From: Fragilaria crotonensis
Taxonomy: Eukaryota; Bacillariophyta; Fragilariophyceae; Fragilariales; Fragilariaceae
NCBI GenBank assembly: GCA_022925895.1
Contig: JAKSYS010000041.1
Coordinates: 1 to 64,000, forward strand
Direction: 5' to 3'
DNA: 64,000 nt
A program made the position numbers and the translations under genes. Shown here in pieces: positions 23,775 through 35,335 of this stretch; the stretch's first letter is position 1, and each line of letters begins with the position of its first letter. The notes beneath the pieces are model-generated. The model was not told where the DNA came from and made no database searches. It was given only the letters and a program-made list of their open reading frames with translations.

Positions 23775-26027
23775 CGTGAATTGATGTTTCGTCAGAAGGA
23801 ATGGGAAAGTGTGTGTGAGATATCTTCTCGCGTAGCAAGTTGAAGTCCAGTTTTAGCGGATGTTTGCATAGGAATCGTGTTCCACTGAGGTTGTGGAAAG
23901 CACTTCCACGTGAAAGGTTCGTCTCGTAGAAATGTACCAACATGAGTGCTTCGCTTTACATTCCGTAGCGATGATTCCCTCTATGGAAATTCCTGGCATT
24001 TAATGCGTCGACTGATGGAATGTGGAACGTCAACTTGGACTTCAAAATGATCGCTTCAAGTGGCTCCTCACTGTACCTGAGTACTGAGTACCAGGTACTA
24101 CCAGGTACTACCTGGTACTGTTTCTACCAGTATGGTTGTCCGAGTACCATGTACATATACTCGAGTACTGTACAACTGCAGCAAACTGGAGAATTGATAA
24201 TTGCCTGAAGACTCTCCTGACCAGCGGCGATGGTGACCGCAACGATAATGATAACAGCTATTCGATACTGGAATACACAAAAAGAACAACAAAGATCCTG
24301 GCTGGTGAGGAGCCAGAATCATCAACGTGAGATTCTTTCCTGATGTTGCCAATGCAAATCCAATTGTCCCCACGAATCAACCACGATCAATGACAAGGTC
24401 AGCAGTATTCTTTGTCAGCAGCTGGCAGATTGTTCTCAATGAGTCTTAGGTGAATGGATTACCAGTTACAAGGTAGGATTTTGTGATCTCAATTAGCCAA
24501 TACAGCATGGGTTATACTGATGAGTACAATAAATGAAATTTTACATTTTCAATCTTGCATGTTGGCAAGAAATGTACTAAAGAGTAAAAGAATGGGTGAA
24601 AAAGTTTGGCATGACATTCATTCTACTATATTGCTTCATACTTAGAATTCTCATCTGTGTCATTTCCACAATCTTCCTCATCTTTGTAAGTATCGCTTCC
24701 ATAGGTGTTGCTACACAGCAGTCTGATATAGTCTAATTAAAAATATTGTATTGCAACAGCACTCCGCACCACAGGATTATTGTCGAATATCAGGTTCTAC
24801 TGATTTTTGAGTCAATTACCTCCTGGCTATGCGAGAGGCCCACCATGAATTTTCCAGAGATCACTTTATGACAATAAAGATTGGCAAGGTTAGGTTATGG
24901 TCAAAAGGTACTAAACAACGTACGCATAGCACTACATAGGAGTATTGCCTTACCCATCAGCCGCCCTTCCTTTTAAAATTCTTTACCTTTTAATCCTTAA
25001 GCAGATTTACAACCATTTACACTTTACTGTTCCTTTTAAAAATGCATTCCCCCACCTTAACCCTTTCTTGGCAGAGGCATTCACTTTACCTATTCCATTA
25101 CCTTGCTTTAGCTTTTCCAAGTACCTTCTGCCTCCTTAAAAGGCTATAACACATGCAAAGTGTAATTGTGTTGGACAACAGAAAGATGATGGCACAACAA
25201 TAGACATGAACCGGCTCAATGTATTCGTTCCAACTACAGTACAATCAATAAAATGGCTTTAGAGAAATGTAGCGGGGTGAATGTACATTGATCTTCACTT
25301 CTCGTAATTACAATGGCACTACAGGCAAGCAAGTCTGGTCCCTCATCACTCATCAGCAATTGTCCTGAATATTGAGCACGCTGCTGACCACCATACTGTA
25401 GTTATCTAGGACCACCACCTTGAAACAAGCTTTCGGTTAAATTTCTATCATAGACACAACAGCGTCATCAATTGATACAACAGCAAAGTTTGTGTACACA
25501 CCTCCTGTTGATGCAGCATGTTTTGGCTGTGTTTGTTCTGCCAACTGCTGACGATCTCAAGTTTTTTGTTCCTTCAGCAAGCAACCAGAATAGGGCAAAC
25601 TTGAACACCGTACTGTGCTTATCTAAATACTCCAAATAAACGTTATGCATAGTTTTTCAACGAAGAAACACTCCACAAGTCAACCGTTATTCTGATCCTC
25701 CATGTAGACCGTTGTCCGGATGTCATAGAAGAGTATGTCACGATTCACGATACTACGAAAGTTTTCTGCCCAATCATACACGACCGCCTGGCTGCGCTAT
25801 GTTGCCACTTTCCATTATACAGGCGATGACGATGACGCTGTCCGAAATGTCTCGCTAGGTATTCTGAGTATTTGCCGTACACGGTCATCTGTTTTCAAAA
25901 GAATTTACGTCGCATTCTGTTCCCCGAGTGCCCGTCTCACGAAATTCCGAGTTCTGATCTAACGCGTGAACGCATTTGTTTCGAATGACACGCATAATTT
26001 CATGGTGACATCAAGAATCTTGGAATC
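23775..26027. other. Gene-poor spacer with GTAC-rich cluster
   Basis: No gene is supported. Near 24075..24175 lies a dense cluster of GTAC-containing palindromes (gagtaccaggtactacc and similar), a motif recurring in other spacers of this window. The remainder, 24.4-26.0 kb, is AT-rich with only short frames. Confidence 0.5.
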
Positions 26028-26881
26028 ATGAGAAGTTGTGGCCCAAATGCGAATACCTCCGTTGCTGCTCTATCGACTTCACCGCAGTCCATTAGCTACT
26101 TTGAGGATAGCAGAGAGAAGCTCACGTTGAAAGAGTTTAAGGAGGAATTGTCGAAGGCCTTCGAATCCATTACAGGTTCCCATGACTTACTCGAACCACA
26201 AGAATGTCAGGCAGGCCTGATCGCAGGCGTGTTCAGGTACGTGGTTGAAGCAACACGACCCGTGTTGCGTGCACAGAGCGCAGTCTTGGCTGAAAGATTC
26301 TAACCATCCTCCAAGTCGCCTCCACTTGGACCCCGAAGAACTGACTCGCTACACCCATCTTGACGACTCAAAGAATTACACTCGAAACCTCGTGGCGACC
26401 GATAATACACACTACACACTGATGCTGTTGTGCTGGAATCCAGGGAAATCATCACCTATTCATGATCATCCCTGTGACGGGTGTTGGATGCAAGTGTTGG
26501 AGGGTCAAGTCCGAGAATGTCGTTATGAACGCACGAAGAATGGTGTGCTAAAATGTTATTCCGACGAGACATTTTACGGTACGTCGTTTCCGTGTTAGTG
26601 ACATGGCCTCATGAGCACATCTCATACTCATCGCCATCTTTGTCATCTCATTTGTTTTATGCAGAGGGCCAACAACTACACATTAATGACTCCTCGGATA
26701 TCACAAGGTGGAGAATCCATCTCTGACACACCCAGCGATTACGCTTCATTTGTACTGCCCTCCCTTTGATAAATGTCGAATTTGGATGGATCCAACTAGG
26801 AAGTCGTCGAATTGCAAAATGACGTACCATTCTCAATACGGATGCCTCACATCAAATGCTCACACCGAACCGCGTGCCTAA
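26028..26881 (+). CDS. CDO1: Cysteine dioxygenase (spliced, one frame change)
   Basis: Cupin enzyme that oxidises L-cysteine to cysteine sulfinate with a three-His Fe(II) centre. Likely exons are 26028..26236, 26277..26578 and 26665..26881; the introns are 40 bp (gtacgtgg...gcacag) and 86 bp (gtacgtcg...atgcag). Exon 2 holds PIHDHPCDGCWMQVLEG, which has two iron His and the Cys that matches the Tyr-Cys cofactor site of mammalian CDO. Exon 3 holds EGQQLHINDS, then ENPSLTHPAITLHLYCPPFD with the third His, and MTYHSQYG with the Tyr. Within exon 3 the frame changes after the NDS codons near 26691. One extra C there would restore the family sequence, so a base is probably missing from a C run, or the gene has a recent lesion. 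The 40-bp intron is unusually short and should be confirmed. Confidence 0.85.
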
Positions 26882-27228
26882 TTTCGCATTCGTGATCCAT
26901 GGAATCGGAGCGTCTTATCCACGCTTTATGCATGTCAAACGCTTTTAGACTAAACGTAGACTATTTCAAACAAACTGTAGAGGGGAGCTTTTCATTGTGC
27001 AATCTGTTCTTACAAACTTAGTTCTCGAATTACAAGGATGAAAACGGAGTGAGCTGCAAAGAGTGTGATGCAAGCTTACCGGTAGCGTTCGAATACCGGG
27101 CAGTATTTCAGTTCAAGTCGTGTAAGATATGCGTCCTTCTGGCAGCTTGTCAGGTTCGCGCAAGTCGTGAGAAGCATCGCGAACCCCTTGAAGGTTGAAG
27201 GTAGACGAGGAGTTGATATATGTATGTG

Positions 27229-27242
27229 CATATATATATAGA
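27229..27242 (+). promoter_or_regulatory. TATA-like element upstream of the MDR gene
   Basis: The string catatatatataga lies about 90 bp before the ATG at 27331. Position and sequence fit a core promoter, but AT repeats of this kind can occur by chance. Confidence 0.35.
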
Positions 27243-27330
27243 CATGATTAAAGAATATATATGATAGCAACACATTTTGAAGCCAGCTGAATCTGCAGTT
27301 CAGCAACGATCATGATCCCAGATCTATCAG

Positions 27331-28491
27331 ATGCTACGTTTCCTGATTGTTCTCTTTACGCTCATTAATTCTATTCACTACGCCCAATCTCTCCACAGCA
27401 TGGCATCACCAGAAGAAAACTCCATGATGATGAAAGCCGTCGTAGCCTCTAAATTCGGCTCTCCGGACGACGTACTTTCTATCCAAGATATGCCTAGGCC
27501 AAGTCTGGATGACAACAAGAACAAGGACAAGAAGCCTTTCTTGATACTCAAGGTGCACGCCTGTTCCCTCAGTCCTGGAGACTATCGTGCATTGTTAGGC
27601 GACAAGACGGTGGTATGCAATCCTAGCTCCTGGCCCTTCATTCCGGGCGGGGATGTTTGTGGGACAATCCAATCCGTATCTCCCTCCGCTGCTGCAGCCT
27701 TCCCAGACTTCAAAGTCGGCGACAAGGTCGTGGCCACGTGGGAAATGTGGGGATTGGGCGGTCTAGGGCAGTACACCAAGGTAGATCCCCGAAGGACTGT
27801 GAAGCTACCAGAGGGTGTTTCGGTATGGGAGGGAGCGGCGCTGGCCAACTCCGCCTCCCATGCTCTCAACATGTTTCGTCGTGCCAAGATCCAGGAGGGT
27901 GAGAGAGTCTTGGTCTTGGGAGGAAGTGGTGGGCTCGGGACGATCCTAGTGCAGCTGTTGAAGAATGCAAATTGTTCCTACGTCGCGACAACGTCAACCG
28001 ACGAGGCGCTGATGAAAGATTTAGGTGTGGATAAGGTTGTCGATTACACCAAGGACAATTTCTATGACATCCCGGAATGGCAAACCAACAAATTCGACTG
28101 CATCATGGATTGCGCCGTTGGAGTTGAGGCATGGAAATCTTGCTCCAAGGTTCTCAAAGGCGGCCCAGCTGGTGGTCGTTATGTGACGGCAGTGTTCAAT
28201 GAACATTACATTTCTGGCAAACACATTCATGAAATCATCACGTTCCTGTTACGTCCCCTGGGGCGACAGATATTTAATGGCTGGTTGTTCTCACCTACAT
28301 ACCGCATGTACCTGGGAGAACCATCACAAAAGACTATGGAGGAAGTGATGGAGCTGGTGTCGTCTAAAAAGATCCGTGTTGTCTTGGATTCAGAGTCACC
28401 GCACCCCTATACAACACAAGGTGTACGAGATGCGTGGAACAAGCATATCGCACGAAAGGGACATGGAAAGATTGTCATTACAGTCGATTAG
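27331..28491 (+). CDS. Zinc-independent MDR oxidoreductase (quinone reductase/RTN4IP1-like)
   Basis: Intronless gene of 386 aa. It has the GroES-like N-terminal fold (LKVHACSLSPGDYRALLG, PFIPGGDVCG, VGDKVVATWEMWGLGGLGQY) and the NADPH Rossmann motif VLVLGGSGGLGTILVQLLK, ending KGHGKIVITVD. The Cys cluster of zinc-type alcohol dehydrogenases is absent, so it belongs to the zinc-independent quinone or enoyl reductase branch of the medium-chain family. The first 21 residues (MLRFLIVLFTLINSIHYAQS) look like a signal peptide, pointing to the secretory route or, less surely, the plastid. The substrate cannot be told. It is convergent with LUC7 downstream, whose likely 3' end is about 125 bp away. 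Confidence 0.85.
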   Translation: MLRFLIVLFTLINSIHYAQSLHSMASPEENSMMMKAVVASKFGSPDDVLSIQDMPRPSLDDNKNKDKKPFLILKVHACSLSPGDYRALLGDKTVVCNPSSWPFIPGGDVCGTIQSVSPSAAAAFPDFKVGDKVVATWEMWGLGGLGQYTKVDPRRTVKLPEGVSVWEGAALANSASHALNMFRRAKIQEGERVLVLGGSGGLGTILVQLLKNANCSYVATTSTDEALMKDLGVDKVVDYTKDNFYDIPEWQTNKFDCIMDCAVGVEAWKSCSKVLKGGPAGGRYVTAVFNEHYISGKHIHEIITFLLRPLGRQIFNGWLFSPTYRMYLGEPSQKTMEEVMELVSSKKIRVVLDSESPHPYTTQGVRDAWNKHIARKGHGKIVITVD

Positions 28492-28616
28492 AAGCACCCC
28501 TAGCCTTCGCATTCGGATCAAAGTCCATGATCACCAAAGGAAGTTCTGCCCATTATCTACGTTCAGACGTAAGCCTACATTTGAAATTCTGCGTGGTTAT
28601 AGTTATAGTGTATAAT

Positions 28617-30212
28617 TTATCGACCCCACCGTCCACCTCCATCGCGTCTATCCCTATCATAACCTCCACCACCTCCACGACCATAACCACCGCCGACTCC
28701 GGGGTGGCCTCCTCGATCACGCCCTCCGCCGCGATCATAGTCGCGACTACCGCCATAACTCCCGCCTCCACCTCGGGCCGGTACTGGTGGCCCACGGTTG
28801 TTGTTGAACCCCCCTCCGCGACCGGCGTATCGATCATCTGGTCGTCCAGCACCAGCAGGTACAGGCCCACCATGTCTACTAGCTCCAGGACCGTCGTCGC
28901 GTCTCTGCGGTCGCGGTGGTGTGCCTCCTACTGCTGCTGCATTTCCTTGAACTTGTCACGCACTAGCTTCCACCCGACGTATTGCTTTCCTGCATAATGT
29001 GCGGCAATGCGTTCGTCGGCATCACGAGCCGACATGAAGTTTCCAGACACTTCGCAGACTGTCTTGTCCATGGTAATGTCAGATTTGACAAAGTGCAAAT
29101 GCTTGCGCTGTTGCTCGGCCGATTCTTGGAGTGGAGCGTATTGTTGAATCTTGCGGGCCAAATCGAATTGAGACCTCTGCTTCTTAATAATCACGTCGGC
29201 CAATTCTTTGGTGAGCTGCTCCATCTCAAGTCTGAGGAGTTCAAGGTCTGTCGGGTTGATACCGTCGGTAGATTCGTCAATGGTTCCGTCTGGCTTGGAA
29301 TCATTTTCCTCCTTGTTAGTATCAGCGTAAGGTTCAACCTTGATTGGAACGACGTCTTGCTCGACCTTTACTGTAGCACCGTCCTCGACCTTGACAACAA
29401 TATCTTGCGCAGAATTCTCTGCGACTGCTTCAGCTTGCAACGAGGCGTTATCTTCAGCCTTCGCAACATCATCGACTTCCGATTTTACGATAACATTGAT
29501 TTCACCTTCGCTGGCGATTGGCGCGTCTTGCTCCGAGCGAATCTTGACTTCCATTTCATCAAGCTTCATCTTGACTTCCTTGATCTTGTCCTCCAGCTCT
29601 CTCTGATTGACAATGTGTCCCTCCATTGTTTCCAATATCTGCAACACCTCCTTCTCAATCGCATCCAACAATTGACATTGCGCCAATTGCACAATGGCCC
29701 CTCATCAATATCTTGAACATAAAGTCGCTAACGCGAGCTCCTCCTCCTCCAGCAGCATTGCTATTCTTGGCGGCATTCCTTTGAATTTCTTGTTCCAACT
29801 TTTCTTTATTCCGACTCACGACTCGATCGCATTGTCGGACCAAATCTTGCAATTTGCAAAATAGCATGTATTCGAATCCCAACCGTTCCTGTTCATGCTT
29901 TGGGAGGCTCAAATATTCCGCACGTGCTCCATCATCCGGAACATGTGGATTGGGGACACCCAAATCAGATTTCGTATTGACGAATAATTCGTAAACATTG
30001 ACACCCCAGGCGCAGTAGAGTGGATCGACGTCGGCATCGTAACAGGATTTGGAACGTTTCGTTGGCAACGTGAGTGGTTGGTGCGATGATGTTCCATTAT
30101 TGCTACTATTGTTGCGCTTCTTGGGACGAGGAACGGCCGTCCCAGGAGGCAACAGGGCATTGCGATCGCCACCCATGAGCGAGTCCAAAATGGACCGAGC
30201 TTCGTCTGCCAT
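28617..30212 (-). CDS. LUC7: LUC7-like U1 snRNP splicing factor, two frame changes
   Basis: LUC7 proteins bind U1 snRNA and help choose 5' splice sites. The start MADEARSILDSLMGGDRN and the segment SCYDADVDPLYCAWGVNVYELFVNTKSD form the first zinc-finger region. A coiled coil follows (AIEKEVLQILETMEGHIVNQ), then an acidic insert and the second finger region CEVSGNFMSARDADERIAAHYAGKQYVGWK. Two frame changes are seen. One is at a run of four C (29698..29701), where three would keep the coiled coil in frame. The other is at the stop 28928..28930, directly after MQQQ. Beyond that stop, in another frame, lies a 100-residue Gly/Arg tail (RGGGFNNNRG, RDYDRGGGRDRGG) ending at 28617, as expected for LUC7. 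The ATG at 30212 is certain. Confidence 0.85.
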
Positions 30213-30925
30213 GATGTTACTTCAGAGTGCGAAACGTTCGTGTTGTTATCTGTTTTTTCGTATAGATTGTTGTTTGCTGAATCAATGGAATTAGTATTGC
30301 TTGTATTCAATTGTGTGCCTCAGCCCTGAAATGTTGGCGGATGGACAGAGTATTCGATATGTATCGAGGTATAGGTTCGAGGATAGTTTAAAATTGGAAA
30401 GTCGTCTCCCTTCGTCGCACTTTGATCTCGTTCAATTGAATGAAGTGTGGTAGGCCTAGTTGGATAGGTATTCATGTATCAAGTGCAAAGTATCAATTGT
30501 TATTGACATGCGCCCAACATGTACGCATGGATTGAGTGCGGTAGAGGTTATGGAATCAAAGATCATCGATCATCGTCAAGGGCCCTTGGGCTCAGCATGA
30601 GGTTAGTCTGCCAGTCGTCAGACCTTCCACTTCACTCACAGTCCAGTACTGGAGTACCGGTACTGCGTAGAGCGCAAAAGCAGTATACTGGTACATGAAC
30701 ATAAAATATTCATTATGTTTTCAGTAGATTCCAAACGAGACTATTCACACTGTATTGCAGATGTCGTTATTACTTGAGTTCTGCAAATCATGATGGCCAT
30801 CCGACTACTCTACATTTCCTCCAGATAAAGAAGTAAGACTTACGACAAATACTACCGGCACCTTGCTCGCACTAGCCACTACCTAGACAATAATAGCATA
30901 CGCCGGTATCTGTGAACCTCCACAA

Positions 30926-32613
30926 CTAGACACCACAGAAATCGATGCCAGTTCCACAATATCCCCACTTGGAACAGCAGGACAAAGAGTTGGAACAAAT
31001 ACCGTTCCCAATCACACCATTACCACACGTTGCGTTGGGGACAAAGGTTCCCGAGCAGAAATCTGTTCCAGTCCCACACCAACCCCACTGAGAACAACAA
31101 AGGCTAGAGTCAGGGCATTTGCCATTTCCGACCAACCCATTGCCACAAGTTCCGACAACAGAGGTCAAAGTTGGCGCGTTAGTTGGAGCTTTCGATGGAG
31201 CTTTCGTGGGTGCATTCGTAGGTGCATTCGTAGGTGCTTTGGTTGGCGGTTTTGATGGAGCCTTGGTAGGCGTTTTGGATGGGGATTTGGTAGGAGCTTT
31301 GGTTGGCGGTTTCGATATGGATATGGCAGGAGCTTTCGTCGGGGCTTTTGTTCCAGTTGCAGTTGGAGCTGTCGATGGCGATCTGGTAGGAAGTTTCGTC
31401 GGGGCGCTCGTTGAGACTGGTGTCGGCATATTTGTCGGCGAAAACGAAGGATTTGCGGCACAGTACGCTGAGCCAGTCCCGCACCATCCCCACTGTGAGC
31501 AACAATACTGAGTCTCGGCACAAACGCCGTTTCCTACCACACCATTACCACAAGTGCCACCTGTGTTTGGCAATGTTACTGAAGGTGTTGGACCAGCCGT
31601 TGTTGGGGGCGGAGTTGGATACGTTGGAGTGGGGACTGGAGGCGAAGGAGCTGGCAGAGGAGCCGGCGTGCTTGGCGAGACCGGACCACTAGAAATCGAT
31701 ATCTCGGCACAATTCCAAAATTGCTCTGTCAATTGTCGACAAATATGTGAGATGCGCACACGTGAAAGCCGACAACTGGAAGAAGATGTGTCACAACAGC
31801 ACGTACCAGGTGTTCCGTTTCCGTCGGCAGGGATATCACTGCATATTCCAAGGAAATCCTGCATGTCTCCCCAGTCCTGAGGGAACGGATACGTTGTATA
31901 CCCTGGGTACTTACAACTGTTGGCGGTGAGGTAATGCCATTGCAAGAGAACGAGGTCGCCAGAAAGGTTGTCTGGCAACTTGACACGAAAGCGAAAGAAT
32001 TGACCAGGCACGCCCGTGTTATCGTTTATCGTTCGACTTGGTGGGGCAATGTAGGCACGCGTGGGATAGCTCGTATCTTTGGGTGCACCGTAGAGCTCAT
32101 CTGCCACAAATGTGAGCGTATAATCTTTGAAGCAATCTCCAGTCGCTTTACCACCAGGAACAATAGGACAAGCAAAGAATTCAAAGTGGCCCTTATGATG
32201 AGCCGTGAGTACGATGTCTACCACAATTTCCTGGCCTTGCGCATACTGAGCTTGAATTGCAGGTGCCATAGGCTGGCCAAACACGTTCAAATTGTCGTCA
32301 TAGCTCCGACCATTGATTACTCCACACTGTCCGATGGTGCCACCTCGATTTAGACAGTGTGGACAGGATTCTGCAGGGTAGGTGCTGGCTGTGCCGCCGT
32401 ACCAAACACCATCTTGGTACGCAACGAAATTGCGCGCTCTAGAAAGAACAACCCGCAAAGCGTGAGAGCGATTTTCATACAACAACGAAACAGAACCATT
32501 CACGAAGAACGCGATGATGGTGCGCACCTAGGTGACTTCAAATAACCATGGGACTCGGCGCCTCTGAGGAATAAGGCAAGAAGGAGGAAACTTGAGCTTG
32601 CGAAACCAAACAT
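30926..32613 (-). CDS. Secreted lytic polysaccharide monooxygenase with three hevein-type chitin-binding domains
   Basis: Exons 32528..32613 and 30926..32438 (89-bp intron, AG/gtgcgc and ttctag) give 532 aa. Exon 1, easily missed, encodes a 21-aa signal peptide, and cleavage exposes HGYLKSPR, the N-terminal His that forms the copper histidine brace. The catalytic domain continues with RNFVAYQDGVWYGG, SLNRGG-type LNRGGTIGQCGVINGRSYD, LTAHHKGHFEFFACP (second brace His) and LVLLQWHYLTANSCKYPGY. Three cysteine-knot hevein modules (CBM18) follow, CGNGxxGNGxC...CCSxWGxCGTGxxxC, one before and two after a Lys/Ala/Pro/Thr linker of KAPT repeats. The likely role is copper-dependent oxidative cleavage of chitin or another beta-1,4 glycan outside the cell. 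The exact AA family is not assigned. Confidence 0.92.
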
Positions 32614-34029
32614 TTCGAAATATTTGAGATTGTGTTGGTGTTCGGAATGTGCCACATATCTTACACCTTCTTACATGCGAGTGGGAAATGACAGTCGAAA
32701 TGATGACTGTTGAATTGTTCTGGCTGGTTATGTGTGTGTGTGCCCAACTGAAATTTTAGTACGAACTATACTTTTAGATGACCTGACAAATATGGCAAAG
32801 GATAGTTTTGTTGTTGTTTCATTCGGAGTCGACATTCGTCGGTAAAATATGACGTACGTGCTAATTCGTCAAAGATATTTCTGCAGTACAAATTGTCGTC
32901 TGGCGATTATGTCATACTGAGTACAAGTGGGGTGGGTGCGCCTTGGAAAAAGTGCTAGATTTATAGTCGTGGTTACGGAATCCTCGGAATCGACTTGCGC
33001 TACGTGTTACCCCGGCATTATGCTTAAAATACACAGTTTGCTGCTGCCTATAAATACTGTACAATTGTACCTCATGTTTCATGTTGTACCCCAAATCCAG
33101 CAAAGGTATGTGACATGTGCGTGACCCGCAAGGTTCGGTCATGCACGACAGATATGCATTGGTCATCCGAAATCCGAACTATGATACTAATATACTAGCT
33201 AGGATAATGGGAACGAAGGGACTCCCATAGGCTTCCCACCTGGGGGATGAGTACAAGCCTTCAAAGAGCCAATCGTGGCATTCCTCCTTGAAAGACAAAC
33301 AGTTTGTGCGTCTGGATTTCGTGGTTGGGCAGCATGATGTCCTTCAGTGCGGCCATATCAGAAATATCTACCGGTAGGCCAAGGCTTGCTCCGGGCTGTT
33401 GACTTAAATTCTAAGGAAGCAGTCATTAGTCTTGGAATCACCCTTCGTCGCTCGTAAAAGCAAATTGGTGGCGAGTTGAAAACGAGCACTCCAGTATGAC
33501 CTAATCTCCAGTTCCCCAAGGGTCATCGAGGTATGCTCCAACATGATCCGATAGAACCAGGAGGTGCCCTCCAAAGGTATGGCTCTACCGTTGTATAAGG
33601 ACATCAATGGTCGATATAGGTAGTTTGTGGCGTTCGATTCCCGAGGCGTTCATTAATGTTTGCCGTCTAGGTCCATAGTCTATAGTATGCGACCTGCTTT
33701 TACTTGGTAGTATACAATGCAGTATTCTCTATTACCGGTCGTAGGGTGCGTCGATACGGCGAAAGTTCCGCTTTTTCGATGTGTTTACATGATGGCCGCG
33801 ATAGTAGAGAATCAGAATGGAACCGCATGCCCAAAAGCGTTGAATGTCATCCTATGAACCTTGATTGCTACGTGTGTAAAACGATGCGAAAATAGAGGTG
33901 TAGGTAATGTACTGTGTACACCAGAGACAGGAATTTCTGAAAACATCAAACCCATGGGTACCCACGTAAAGCTACGTTCACGGAAGTACCAGCAAACCCA
34001 CCCAGAACCCATACGATCTACCAAGACCT

Positions 34030-34048
34030 CCCAAACCCACCCAAACCC
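34030..34048 (-). other. G-quadruplex motif
   Basis: Four CCC runs on the plus strand, spaced by AAA, A and AAA, give G3T3G3TG3T3G3 on the minus strand, a canonical quadruplex pattern with loops of 3, 1 and 3. Confidence 0.6.
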
Positions 34049-34156
34049 AGTAGGGGTACTGAGTAGGTTCTACTACCGGTAGCAAACATCTACTGTCATT
34101 TTGCTATGATTTGCCCCCACCCAGACCCACCATGAAATCCTGAGCTCACCCAAAAC

Positions 34157-34186
34157 CCACCCTAACCCAATGGGTTTGGGTGGGCC
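34157..34186. repeat. Inverted repeat of telomere-like G/C runs
   Basis: Arms cccaccctaaccca and tgggtttgggtggg match at 13 of 14 positions and almost touch. Each strand also carries several GGG runs, so hairpin and quadruplex forms compete. Confidence 0.55.
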
Positions 34187-34554
34187 GTGGTGGGTGGGCT
34201 GGGTTGAAATTCCGTCTCTGGTGTACACTGTATGAATACAATGCAGAGAAATCAGAGAGGGAAGTTTCTATGTAGCTTTCTATGTATGAATTGGGAAATA
34301 TTGCTCCATATTCAGTCCGACAGATCTTGACCATCGTTTTACGTACCCGTATACTTTAATTATCTTCGTTCAGGCGTTCGATTTGGCGCGCGTTTAGTTC
34401 TGCTACTGTACCGACTCACTGGGTCTGAAAATGCCGAACCAGGTATCGTGCCCTGCAGCCGCAGTCGACGTCCAAGGAGAAAGCGAGGAACTGCCGCTGT
34501 CAATATCAAACCAACCACGCTGTTCACATATCGACCACAAACTGGATCAACACA

Positions 34555-35335
34555 ATGTCAACTGAGCCAGATGAAACGCTCGTGCATCTTGCTCGAGACG
34601 GACTCTACTATGCAACATACCAAGAAATGCGCAATGCGAATGTCAAGAGCAATGAGAAACGTCTACGCGAACTCGGCTTGACAAGATGAAGATTAGGAAG
34701 GCCGTCCACCGACGACGCCCAAGAAAAAGCCGCCGACGAAGAATGGGATGACGACGCCGTCGTCGTCGTTTGAAAGTCCTATGCGTCGTTCCAACCGTGT
34801 TCGCGGAGTCACCCCAGAATTATCTGCATTGGAGGAAGATCCATTCTCGGAACCACCAAGGAAGAAGGCGAAGACGAGTCGTAGCAGCAGGACATCTCCA
34901 GTCGCTGCCAAGGCGGTGTCAGATAAGGAACGTAAATTACTGGAGAATCTTCCGGATTGGCTGAACAGTATGGAAGAATATCTCAGTATGGAAGAAAACT
35001 TGAGTCGTCAAAACTTGACTAGTGTCATGAGGCAAGTAGTTAAGCTGTCCACCGGGGTTGGTATTACCTACAGCCATTGGGGCGGGTTGCCTTCGCCAAA
35101 GGCAGACCGATTGATATGTCAGAAGATTTTGATTCACTGTACGTTGAAGCTGTGGACTTCGAAGACGAACACGGAGGGACCTTGGAAATGGTAAGTCCAT
35201 GTTCGAGGCTTTGTTTGTTAGCACGGATTATTGCTCAGACTGGTCGTCTTTCTCATCGAACATGACAAAGGGTGGTTGCTCCGTCATCCCATTAAGAAGA
35301 TGAGTAACTTCCAGCAATATTCGCTGCGATCATGA
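34555..35335 (+). CDS. Hypothetical basic nuclear-type protein, reading frame disrupted
   Basis: Pieces of one gene seem present. A helical N-terminus (MSTEPDETLVHLARDGLYYA, ATG at 34555) is followed, after frame changes near 34690, by a Lys/Pro-rich basic stretch. Then come MRRSNRVRGVTPE, an RRSxRxRG motif seen in chromatin-associated proteins, and a region with PRKKAKTSRS. A C-terminal segment (FLIEHDKGWLLRHPIKKM) is probably an exon after a short intron (gtaagt at 35191, ctcag ending 35238). No function is recognised. At least two frame changes remain unexplained, so this may be a pseudogene or error-rich sequence. The limits are my best estimate. Confidence 0.4.

Larger units (their letters stand above)
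32614..34554. other. Gene-poor spacer with CCCA-rich segment
   Basis: No gene is supported. The last part, 33930..34200, is rich in CCCA and CCCAAA and holds quadruplex-type motifs and an inverted repeat, listed separately. Confidence 0.5.

Noticed and set aside
28982-29716. 244-codon plus-strand frame
   Set aside because: Antisense of LUC7, which has clear motifs on the minus strand.
31119-31511. 130-codon plus-strand frame with repeated VGAFVGA
   Set aside because: Antisense shadow of the KAPT linker of the monooxygenase; the repeat is forced by the opposite strand.
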